Positions 38,425-49,373 of a DNA stretch of 64,000 nt are shown piece after piece. Every line of letters starts with the position of its first letter. Positions within the stretch are counted from its first letter, which is position 1. Origin of the DNA: Rhytidiadelphus loreus. Lineage: Eukaryota; Streptophyta; Bryopsida; Hypnales; Hylocomiaceae. The notes under the pieces were generated by a model. The model saw only the letters and a list, made by a program, of their open reading frames with translations, did no database searches and was not told where the DNA came from. Location: contig OX344762.1 of assembly GCA_947034895.1 (NCBI GenBank), positions 69,806,981-69,870,980 on the forward strand, given 5' to 3'. The position numbers and the translations under genes were made by a program.

Positions 38425-41185
38425 GGCTAGAAAAAAATTGCACTAGGGTAAGGGCGCAACTCATGCCCCTCACTCCGACCCCGTGCAAGTGAGGTCTCCC
38501 CACAGGGGTCCTCTCGGGGCCAAGACTAGCTGTATTGATAGAGGGTGTCTACTCACGCAGCCACCTCCCCGCAAAATCAAAACCAAACAACAAGATCAAA
38601 AAAATGAATTGCATTAGAGTAAGGGCCCAGTTCATGCCCCTCACTCCGACCCTGGGCAAGTGAGGTCTCCCCACAGGGGTCCTCTCGGGGTTGAGACTAG
38701 CTGCATTGACGGAGGAGGTGTGCTCACACAGCCACCTCCCCGCAAAATCAAAACCAAACAGCAAGATCAAAAAAATGAATTGCACTAGGGTAAGAGTGCA
38801 ACCCATGCCCCTCACTCCGACCCCGTGCAAGTGAGGTCTCCCCACAGGGGTCCTCTCGGGGCCAAGACTGGCTGCATTGACGGAGGGGGGGTGCACAAGA
38901 GGCCACCTCCCCGCAAAATCAAAACCAAACAGCAAGATCAAAAAAATTAATTGCACTAGGGTAAGGGCGTAGCTCATGCCCCTCAATCCGACTCCATGCA
39001 AGTGAGGTCTCCCCACAGGGGTCCTCTCGGGGCCGAGACTAGCTGCATTGACGGAGGAGGTGTGCTCACGCAGCCACCTCCTCGCAAAATCAAAACCAAA
39101 CAGCAAGATCAAAAAATAAATTGCACTAGGGTAAGGGCGCAACTCATGCCCCTCACTCCGACCCCGTGCAAGTGAGGTCTCCCCACAGGGGTCCTCTCGG
39201 GGCCGAGACTGGATGCATTGACGGAGGGGGGGTGGACAAGAAGCCACCTCCCCGCAAAATCAAAACCAAACAACAAGATCAAGAAAATGAATTGCACTAG
39301 GGTAAGGGCGCAGCTCATGCCCCTCACTCCGACCCCGGGCAAGTGAGGTCTCCCCACAGGGGTCCTCTCGGGGCCAAGACTAGCTGTATTGATAGAGGGT
39401 GTCTACTCACGCAGCCACCTCCCCGCAAAATCAAAACCAAACAACAAGATCAAAAAAATGAATTGCATTAGAGTAAGGGCCCAGTTCATGCCCCTCACTC
39501 CGACCCTGGGCAAGTGAGGTCTCCCCACAGGGGTCCTCTCGGGGTTGAGACTAGCTTCATTGACGGAGGAGGTGTGCTCACGCAGCCACCTCCCCGCAAA
39601 ATCAAAACCAAACAGCAAGATCAAAAAAATGAATTGCACTAGGGTAAGGGCCCAGTTCATGCCCCTCACTCCGACCCCGGGCAAGTGAGGTCTCCCCACA
39701 GGGGTCCTCTCGGGGCCGAGACTGGCTGTATTGATAGAGGGTGTCTGCTCACGCAGCCACCTCCCTACAAAATCAAAACCAAACAACAAGATCAAAAAAA
39801 TGAATTGCACTAGGGTAAGGGCCCAGTTCATGCCCCTCACTCCGACCCCGGGCAAGTGAGGTCTCCCCACAGGGGTCCTGTCGGGGTTGAGACTAGCTTC
39901 ATTGATGGAGGGGGTGTGCACAAGAGGCCACCTCCTCGCAAAATCAAAACCAAACAGCAAGATCAAAGAAATGAATTGCATTAGGGTAAGGGCGCAGCTC
40001 ATGCCCCTCACTTCGACCCCGGGCAAGTGAGGTCTCCCCACAGGGGTCCTCTCGGGGCCGAGACTGGATGCATTGACGGAGGGGGGGTGGACAAGAAGCC
40101 ACCTCCCCGCAAAATCAAAACCAAACAACAAGATCAAAAAAATTAATTGCACTAGGGTAAGGGCGCAACTCATGCCCCTCACTCCGACCCCGTGCAAGTG
40201 AGGTCTCCCCACAGGGGTCCTCTCGGGGCCGAGACTGGATGCATTGACGGAGGGGGGGTGCACAAGGAGCCACCTCCCCGCAAAATCAAAACCAAACAAC
40301 AAGATCAAAAAAATGAATTGCACTAGAGTAAGGGCGAAACTCATGCCCCTCACTCCGACCCCGTGCAAGTGAGGTCTCCCCACAGGGGTCCTCTCGGGGC
40401 CGAGACTGGATGCATTGACGGAGGGGGTGTGCACAAGAAGCCACCTCCCCGCAAAATCAAAACCAAACAACAAGATCAGAAAAATGAATTGCACTAGGGT
40501 AAGGGCGCAACTCATGCCCCTCACTCCGACCCCGTGCAAGTGAGGTCTCCCCACAGGGGTCCTCTCGGGGCCGAGACTGGATGCATTGACGGAGGGGGTG
40601 TGCACAAGAAGCCACCTCCCCGCAAAATCAAAACCAAACAGCAAGATCAGAAAAATGAATTGCACTAGGGTAAGGGCGCAACTCATGCCCCTCACTCCGA
40701 CCCCGTGCAAGTGAGGTCTCCCCACAGGGGTCCTCTCGGGGCCGAGACTGGATGCATTGACGGAGGGGGTGTGCACAAGAAGCCACCTCCCCGCAAAATC
40801 AAAACCAAACAGCAAGATCAGAAAAATGAATTGCACTAGGGTAAGGGCGCAACTCATGCCCCTCACTCCGACCCCGGGAAAGTGAGGTCTCCCCACAGGG
40901 GTCCTCTCGGAGCCGAGACTGGCTGTATTGACGGAGGGTGCCTGCTCACGCAGCCACCTCCCCGCAAAATCAAAACCAAACAGCAAGATCAGAAAAATGA
41001 ATTGCACTAGGGTAAGGGCGCAGCTCATGCCCCTCACTTCGACCCCGTGCATGTGAGGTCTCCCCACAAGGGTCCTCTCGGGGTGGAGACTGGCTGCATT
41101 GACGGAAAGTGTGTGTACAAGAGGCCACCTCTATGCAAAATCAAAACCAAACAACAAGATCAAAAAAATGAATTGCACTAGGGTA
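38425..41185. repeat. 171 bp satellite array, about 16 copies
   Basis: Head-to-tail units of 170-172 bp. A conserved landmark CCCCACAGGGGTCCTCTCGG recurs at 38501, 38672, 38843 and so on to about 41063. Because 171 is a multiple of three, the minus strand is open over long stretches (554 and 232 codons), giving a 57-residue repeat with a hydrophobic segment (LVQFIFLILLFGFDFAG). The frame has no recognisable start, breaks between sub-arrays and resembles no known protein, so I regard it as satellite DNA. It lies between the 3' end of the MULE-like gene and the 5' part of the methyltransferase-like gene. Confidence 0.9.
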
Positions 41186-42976
41186 TGAATTCTCTAAAAC
41201 AATTCACTAATGACGGACACTCATATATTCCAAGAATGCAGACATTTCTTGAAATACATCCACGTCAAATGATTAGTGAATGGTACTAAATGTCATTTCA
41301 TTTGTACCAAATGAAGTACACATAACTATGTCGACACGATTACTCTGGAATTGTAATGATCCCTGCTTTAACTAGAAGATGCTTCAATTCATTGAAGCTA
41401 TAACTTGGTGCATGAATGAATTTGTCCTCATCTATGTTCATCTTGCAAAAGTAGCGGAACAAGTAGTACAAGTGTTTGCAATTCACGTACTGTTGGCGAC
41501 CGCCAATAGATGAAACCGCCATGCTAATAAAGTCTAGGCAAGTGCACGACGGATACATACCCACTGTAATTCGGTACACATTTCGGTTATGCTCTGCCCT
41601 GGTCTCCAATGACACAATTGCACCTAGCCCCGGAAATGGCAACAATGTTACACCAAGTATTTCTCCTTTAACATTTCCAGCACTCTCCCACTTGTTCCGA
41701 TGTTCTATAGTTGGTGCATTTGTGATTCGCCGTATTGTTCGATTATTTCGAACCGTTGGATACATATGACCATCACTTGGAGGTGGCTGATCATATAAAG
41801 CACTCTTGAATATGTTGGATATATTGAAGAATCGACGAGGAGATAAGATAGGCCGCTCTTGAAGTCGAAAGCCAGCATGCTGCAGTAATAATGTCTCCTC
41901 TCGACTTAGGTTTGTTCCAGTTAAAACAGGCCATTCCTCTGGTACCTCAGGCCAATCTATTACCCACTTGCGCTTATTTCCTTTGACACATCGTTCAATG
42001 TCATCTGCATAAAACCAGAAATCTGCTAGCACCTCACGCTTAGTGCCGTAATCTTTTTTTTTTCCGCGATAGGTGGGAGCAGGTGTCCCCTTCCGACCTT
42101 TCGAAATTCTTGTTGTGCACCTTATATTCGACCCCCGTTGTTGAGCATGACATTTTGCGTTCGATTTCTGACTGATCCTTGCAATGTGCTACTTTGAAGT
42201 GTCACAATCACTTTCAAAAGCAACAGTCACATGTGAAGAAGTGTTGCCTTCAGGTTGTTTATTGCTGTCCCCAGAGGAGTCAACAAATGCTGTTGTGGAC
42301 CGCCTTCTAACACGAGGTTGTGAAAAATTCAATTTATCAGGTCTATGTGAATCTCCTGCATCGCCAATAGGTACGTCCAACTTCCTCTTCGTGCTTCCAA
42401 ATACTTCTTCTCCTTCCAAATGGGGTATGCGAGTTCCAACACCTTCTGATCCCGGTAATGTGTTCAATGCCTCTGCTATTTTCTTAGGATCTCCACTACG
42501 TCTTGCAGCTCTCAACTTCAACTCTCCTTTTGATGGACCACATCCAGATGCATGTCCCTTCAAGTAAGCACGATAGTTTGTCATTTGCATCCATGCACGG
42601 ATGCTGTCATCGCAAGTTGCGTCAAATAAATTGTTTCCTCGGTTCCCAGACATTTGAAGCCACTTGTTATGAACGGTTTCCGATAAGTTGCACGAAGGCA
42701 TGTCTGCCATCTCTTCCAAACTCAAACCCTAGAAATGCAACATAATATACATTAAAGGTCTGACATTCAATAAAACATAATACAGTCCACTACAGTTTAA
42801 CTATTACAGAACAAAATGCAATGAAAGGCTTACATGAAGTTAAGATGATTCTATAGAATTTGAAGATCATCTTATATTTAACATTCTAAAACAACCATTA
42901 CAAGAAAATCCAACTCCACGTTCAGACATCCAAACCATTTCAAATGGCCATATTTATATTTTTTTCCTTTAACATA

Positions 42977-43070
42977 AACCAAAAATGGGGGTATTGAGTG
43001 GGGACCCGAAAACCTTAGTCGGGTCCGACTGAGGTTTCTGGGTTGCCTCACAGTACCCCCATTTCTGGTT
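42977..43070. repeat. Foldback hairpin in the MULE-like intron
   Basis: A ~94 bp inverted repeat: AACCAAAAATGGGGGTA at the left pairs with TACCCCCATTTCTGGTT at the right, with further pairing inward to AACCT(C/T)AGTCGG around a short loop. A homopolymer A run follows at 43078-43099. It could be a small foldback MITE or a hairpin RNA source. Confidence 0.65.
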
Positions 43071-44177
43071 TTGTTAGAAAAAAAAAAAAAAAAAAAAAGT
43101 TTAGGGTACTTTGAACTTCTTCCTCTTCACCCAGAATTGAAACCAAAAAAATTCAGATAAAATTCAAACACAATTTTACCAATGTCACAAAACATAATAA
43201 ATCTCAAATGGAAATTGAGCGTACCATTTGCATGAAGCCTCCCCATTGCCTATAACGAAAATGCCAAAAGGCAAGCCAATGGTCTAAGTGTTGAAGTGCA
43301 TCTTCAGTTGTAGCTCCAAATGATAACCACCATGACCGAATTGCAAGATACTTTGTCTCTGCGTCCCCCATACTCTTTGCATCTTTGTATTGTTTACACA
43401 GTACATTGTGTTGTTGTTGGAATGCTTCCTTGATGTACTTTTGTGTGTGCTTCTGAAGTGAAGTACTCCAATGCAACAAGCAAGTCCTCTCGCGATTTTC
43501 CATTTTTTGATTTGCAAAACCACTACCATAAATGATACGAACCGCATTCCAATTAGCCATAGCGCTATCTGCCATGAACCCCTTGAAGTTCGGGTGTTCT
43601 ACTCCGTGTCGTGACATGACTGCATTCAAGCATTTCCAAAAAAGCACTTGTACCTCAGTATCTTTTGATTGCATATCACATGTTGCAATTGTCATCACTT
43701 TCTTGTAATCGGAATCGTACACGTGGCAAGCCATTGTGGTCCAGTCCTTCACACGCTTCACATGGTCAAACATCATCCACGCATTCTGCAGATTCCCTCC
43801 GGGTTGCATGCGCTTCACTAGGTCCACTCCACTTCCAGGTCCTTCGGTGAGCATCTTGAAAATGTACACCTTCTCCTTCCCTTGGCCAGGGAAGACGCTC
43901 TCATGAATGAACTCGAATTTTGACTCTTTCTTCATGATCATAATGTTGTCGATCACGCCGCCACGGTTGTTAGAGACTCAGAGCGAAAGGAAGATATCAC
44001 ATTGCGGATGTTCGGACTACTCAAATATTCAAACCTATCCATAACCTCTTCTAGTTCATGTCCTCTCAACATCTCTTTTTGTCCTTCACTGTTGTGAAAC
44101 AAATACGTTGTCAAGAAATCTTTGCTAGCAGACAGAGCAATTGCCGAGTTTGTTGCAGTTGGTATTTTTGCCACTTG

Positions 44178-44185
44178 CTCTGCTA
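44178..44185. other. Target-site duplication, left, of the giant hAT element
   Basis: CTCTGCTA, identical to 62321-62328. An 8 bp duplication is the hAT signature. Confidence 0.9.
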
Positions 44186-44204
44186 CAGGGTTGACGAATT
44201 GGAG

Positions 44205-44535
44205 CGTCCAGCCCAAAATCACGTCCCAAAAGCGGACGTTCGGACGTTCGGACGTCCAGACGTGACGGACGCGAGGGACGCTGGATAAAATGGAGCCGTC
44301 CGTCCGATTTACCTCGGGGTAAATTCCGGCGTCGGAATTCCGACGCTGCCTCGGCCGTCCGAATTCTGACGCTGCCTTGGCCGTCCGAATTCCGACGCTG
44401 CCTTGGCCGTTCGAATTCCGACGTTGCCTCGGGCCGTCCGAATTCCGACGTTGCCTCGGGCCGTCGGAATTCCGACGCTGCCTTGGCCGTCCGAATTCCG
44501 ACGCTACCTCGGGCCGTCGGAATTCTGACGCAGTC
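44205..44535. repeat. Left subterminal GC-rich repeat block of the hAT element
   Basis: First a GGACGTTCGGACGTCC region near 44230-44265, mirroring the right end (62262-62312). Then about seven units of 26 bp, GCCGTCCGAATTCCGACGCT plus GCCTTG, at 44330-44535. The units contain the palindrome CGGAATTCCG or close variants. Confidence 0.8.
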
Positions 44536-44902
44536 GCAGCTGTCCTCTTGAATTGCAACCCTGGTTGAAATAGGATTAACAATCATATCATCATGATCCT
44601 CTAGCCTTTCAAAAGCCTTTCAATTACCACAAGTATGAAGCCAAATTTTTTAATTTTTTTCATCATCTTGCAATATATCATGCTTCATTGTAGAAAAGCA
44701 ACATACAAATGACACAATCAATTGATATTTTGGATTGAAATCATCTTTGGTTAAGTGCCCCCTTCAAAAATAATGGTATTACCACCATCAATAAGTTTAG
44801 GAGTATTACAATCAAAGTCTCTAACAATCAATTGTCAGTACGACAATCTGTGCTTTATGTAATATGAGCACATGAACATTTAAGCCTATGTCCTTTCTAT
44901 TT
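44536..44902. other. AT-rich 3' flank of the hAT transposase
   Basis: Lies between the subterminal repeats and the transposase stop codon. No gene is seen; probably the 3' untranslated region. Confidence 0.4.
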
Positions 44903-47900
44903 CTAAGGATTGTAATCAAAATCTCCTTTCACCTCTGCCCCACTACTCTCACACCCATTTCCCAATCTTGCGTCTTCGTCGTCGGATGTGTCTTCCATAT
45001 CATCTGATGAAGAGCCTAGACATGTCGTTCTTCCCTCTTGTACTTGCGTGGATGAAAGGCTTCTTCTTCGTTTGTCCTTTTTGAGTTCTTCTTTTACTCT
45101 TAATAAGGATTTCCCATTTTGTTCCTTAATGCCAACAACACTTTTCGTTTTCCTTTTTGAAACATGTGGACGTGCATCAAGAGGGTTTCCAATGGCTCTT
45201 GTTTTTTTCAACGGGGATATTGCAAAAGGTTGCATGACTCTCTTCTTATTGGCTCTAGGTGATCCCCCGCCCTCTAATTTTATTGTTGAGGGCCCTCCAC
45301 TGCCTCCATGAATGATTATCTTCGGTGAGATTGAAGATTGTAGTTTAGGCACTGACATTGTTGGGGGCCGTCGTGGTGGTGCATTACGAGAATGCCGAAT
45401 GAACATTGAAGCCAATGTCTCATCCGTGTCATCGTCCGTGGACGATAAAATACCTTGACTAGGCCACCTTTCTTTTGAAATATTTGCAATCCGTTTTCCA
45501 AGCCCTAAGCTCCCAACGCCATCCAAAATTTGACTAGGGGTTTTCAATTGTGCACGTGGAGGGATGCTAGATGGTGGTACTTCAAAATCTTGCATGAGTT
45601 CCTTCTTGACTTCTCCATTGATGCACAAAATTGGACTTCTAAACCCCACCACACATAGATCAACATTCTTCTCCGCTTCATTTGCCTTAGGGATTGGAAT
45701 ACTTGGGTGACCACTGTTTGCACTTGCCAATACAATGGTTGACTCAATACTCGTGTTGCCAACGTTCATTTTGACATTCACCTCCCAAGGCTCACGTCCT
45801 CCCGTGCCGATGTGTTTGTCATTTTCTTCCGCTTGCAACACTCCTCTAAACGGAGACTCAAGTGGAAAAAGATCTTCATCCATTCTTTGCGTACCATCAT
45901 TGGGAATCGTTCTCTCATTGGCCTCTACATAAGCGTCTTCTTTTTCCGATAGAACTTTTTCGCTACTCATGAACCCACTTCCATCCACAAATCTAGCTAT
46001 GGAAGGTACATCTTCATCATACCCATCATTATCCTCATCCAATGGAAAGTCATAGATGTCTCGATCATTGGCTCGAAGATCTTCATTGGGCCGACTTGGA
46101 CTATCGAACATTTCATCATCAAAATTGTACCCGTCGTAATTCATGGCATCTTTGTCATCCAATAGAGGCCCAACTGACCCACCATCCTCCTCGTCGTCCG
46201 AGATAAACCCCTGTGAATCTTCCGAATCCACGTTGTCATCGTACCACTTCTTCTCATCTTTTTCCTTTGATGCTGCCAAGACCTTGGAATTGGTGTACAC
46301 ATACACCAAGTCTGCCGCCCTTTGCGTTGTCAACTTGTTCCGAGATTTGTTGTGAACAAAAGAATAACTACTCCAATTTCGTTCACATGAAGACGAGGAT
46401 ACCGGTTGTGCCAAAATTCGCTTGGCTATTGGAGCAATGAGCTTCCCACATGCACCTTCAAAATCCCACCAAGCATGCGCCGACAATTGTTGCTCATCCG
46501 GATTCAACATGTTGTGAAACGGAGGTTCCCTATGACGGAAGGCTACAAATTCTTTTACCACCGAGGCGTACTCTCCTTGTTTGCAAATTTTCATTAGAAC
46601 ACGCTTGCATGCGTCCATTGCATCTTGGTCGTCGGCTAGATCCTTATCATGCAGAAGGTATGGATTCAAAAGAGCTCCTGCATAATGTAAATCTGTCTCC
46701 CCCATTCCACGGCGTTTGAAAAAGGATCGCTCCAATGGTTTGGCGAGGTTTGTTGCCAAACAAAAAGGAGGCCCTTCTAGGCTAAGGACATGTTTCTCTA
46801 AATTCCTCATAATATGCAACACCTTACCCATGCATGGCGTCTTTGCATCCAAATCACGTAGACCATATACAACGGGGGCCACCAATTCTCGCAAATTTGT
46901 CTACCGGTCCCAATAATGCTCCTCTAGAATGAACCTCTTCACATCACGAGACTTCGTGCGAGATTTGGCTTTGCCATTGTCGTTGAGTGTATTCACATAT
47001 GCCACCCACTGTGGATCCACCACACTTTGTTGCAATGCTCTTTTGACTTCCAACAAACGATCAATCATGATAAACACGAAGGCAAACCTTGTTTCCACCG
47101 GCTTCAACAAACTGTACTTTGTCTCATACTTCCGAAATATAGCAAGTGGCATGTGTCTTTTCTTGAAGAAATTCACTACGGTTTGGGCTCTCTTTACCGA
47201 CTCTTCAATCCATTTCTCCTTTCCCCAATCATTGAGCAACAAATTCAAGGCATGCACCACGCATCCTTGAAAAAAAATGTGTAGATATTTAGTGGATACC
47301 AAATTCCATGCTGCCGGATTCACTGGAGCATTGTCTGCGCTCACTTGCACCACATTCGTAGGACCCACCTGCTCTATGAATTTTTCTAAAATTGTAGCCA
47401 AATATTGTGCTGTCTTTTCCACCCCACTAGTATCCACCGATCCAAGGAATTGCTCACCCGCTGAAGATACAAGCATGGCATTAATCAGTGGACGGTTTGT
47501 AACTGAGCTCCATCCATCAATGGACAATGTTGCTCCAAACTTCCTGACGTTGTCTTCGGTCCTTCTATGCACCTTCCCCACGACATTTGCCTTGGCTTGA
47601 TCAAGCAATTTATGCCGTAGATTATGATATGATGGCGGAGTGTAGGCCTTACCATACTCGGAGGTTTTTTTCACCGCTTCTTTGAAAGCTACGTTTCGGG
47701 CCACTGAAAAGGGTATATTTGCCGCGTAGAAGAAATTGGCCCACATTGCATTCAAATTCTGTTTTTTGGTTTCTTGAAAGCCATCCAAAAGCCTACTTTG
47801 TGTTGGAGGCCTACTGCTTGAGGCCCTGCGAATGTCACGTCCGCTACATGTTTGCATACTTGGAGTTACTTCGGAACCCCCTCCAACGACTTCTTCCGGT

Positions 47901-48241
47901 GTTGTACAAGAATCTTCTTGCGTAGAACGTGGCATGCCCCTCCCATTTGACATATCGCTTTCAACCATAGGCAAGTTGTTGACATCCACATTTCCACGAA
48001 CAGGTCTTTGTGGAAATGCCCCATTGCATCGAAGAAATAGACTTCGAGTTTTCGCTGACAATTTCGGATACAAACTCACTCCCCTATCACGAGAACCGGG
48101 AATCGATTCATATCCTAAGTGACTCAACATACGGCTCGTTTTCTTTGAAAACACGTTGTCGCAAGCCTTGCATTGTATTTTACTCGCCGAAAGGACGACA
48201 TACCAAGAGGCAAGATCCTTGCTTATGGTCACAAGTTCCAA
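44903..48241 (-). CDS. hAT superfamily transposase with acidic C-terminal extension (one in-frame TAG)
   Basis: Cut-and-paste transposase of the giant element. About 1,112 codons are open on the minus strand except for TAG at 46903-46901. Near residue 25-50 is a BED-like finger (CKACDNVF ... SHLGYE). A DUF659-type core has LSIDGWSSV near 238 and VSADNAPV near 300, fitting the catalytic D residues, then CVVHALNLLLND. The hAT dimerisation motif QPVSSSSCERNWSSYSFVHN is near 608. About 400 residues of acidic, Ser-rich tail follow, longer than usual. No ATG opens the frame at its 5' end; a short upstream exon ending at an AG near 48243-48253 is likely. The stop (CGG TAG ACA) could be decay of a CAG codon or, less likely, readthrough. 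Some annotators would call this a pseudogene. Confidence 0.85.
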
Positions 48242-49373
48242 ACTTAAACTTCTTCAAATTCGCAAGTTTTGGAAAATGTAAACACAAGTGAACCAATGTT
48301 TAAAATTGGGTTTACGGTCGTGCACAAAGCCTTGAAATTCAAGGCCCCCCTTCCACCAAACGATGCATTACCAAGCAAGGGACACAAAATAAATTGCAGC
48401 TCCTAGCCCTTGGAAATCGTAGCGTTCAGTGGATTTGGAGTGCCTTCATACGCCTTGTTTCTTCTACTTATACTTTGCAGCTGAATACAGGTGGCGCTGA
48501 CCGTTATTCAGAAAGATGAATTTTAAAAACAGTATCAACAGACTCATTCTCCCCAGAATGGCCCGTCTGATTTGACCATCCCGTCCGAACATTTTGTCGG
48601 ATCGGGCCAGCTCGTCGGAATAGGCCAACCCGTCGGAACAGGCTGTCGGAACAGGCCGTCGGAATAGGCCGTCGGAACTGGCCGTCCGATCTGACCAGGC
48701 CGTTGGATCTAGCCAGCCCGTCCGAATTGGCCGTCGGATCAGCACGTCCGATCTTTTTATCCAGATTCGGGACTTCTCGTAGTTCAGTTTCAAATAGAAC
48801 TGTTTCACACTTTCAGCACAAGTGTCCAAGGCTTATCCAAACATTTGGACTTGCCTTCTTCCAATCGGGGAGGTCGCGGGTTCAAATCCCGGCTCTGATT
48901 AATACCTTCAAGCATGTGAGTGGTGCACAACACTAGTTGTGCAAAGCAATACTAACAAGTTTGTAGGAATTGATTAGAGCCTTTTGTGCCAAAAAATTTT
49001 GGAATTCATATTTTTGCAATGAAATAATGTTACAATGGAAAAAATACTACATATTCTATGAACAAATCATTATATCATAGCGAAAGAAGAAAAAGCGACA
49101 TTTGACCAACCGATTCAACAAACTAGCATGCATTGAAAGATCCATACATATCATGAACATTGGAATACAAATAAATAAATATAGTTATATATTTATATAT
49201 ATTTATATATATGTATATATAAAAAAGACATACATACGTAGATATTAAAGGCAAAACAAGACATGCCGTGATTACAATTATTTACTACTATTTTCACCTC
49301 GTGACATTAAAACAAAAGTCTATCGAGTATAGAGTTCTATTTCTTCTATTGCAATAGACCTATTGATCCATTT
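48242..49373. other. Spacer between the transposase and RING genes
   Basis: Contains the repeat block at 48570-48755, and an AT dinucleotide-rich tract near 49185-49220. No gene recognised. Confidence 0.5.
48570..48755. promoter_or_regulatory. GCCGTCSGA repeat block upstream of the transposase gene
   Basis: About ten copies of GGCCGTCGGAACA/GGCCGTCCGATCT-type units, 330-515 bp upstream of the transposase reading frame. The sequence class is shared with the other blocks in the element. A promoter or protein-binding role is inferred from position. Confidence 0.6.

Larger units (their letters stand above)
41340..44185 (-). pseudogene. MULE/FAR1-like transposase with SWIM zinc finger, 3' part
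   Basis: Two exons on the minus strand, 44185-43225 and 42728-41340, with an in-phase GT-AG intron. The first exon has a mutator-type DDE region: MMFDHVKR, then MTIATCDMQSKDTEVQVLFW, then GFMADSAMANWNAVRI, where the D residues fit the first two catalytic positions. The second exon has a basic linker and a SWIM-type finger (SCTCLDF ... NCKHLYYLF, the CxCxnCxH pattern). Damage: a frameshift near 43980, an in-frame TAG at 42191, and the 18 kb hAT insertion upstream. The 5' part is at 62329-63534. The family call rests on motif order; a FAR1-type domesticated gene is an alternative but the decay argues against it. Confidence 0.65.

Noticed and set aside
48875..48893. GCGGGTTCAAATCCCGGC, like a tRNA T-arm / B box
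   Set aside because: No matching acceptor stem, D arm or anticodon arm upstream; at most a tRNA-derived fragment.
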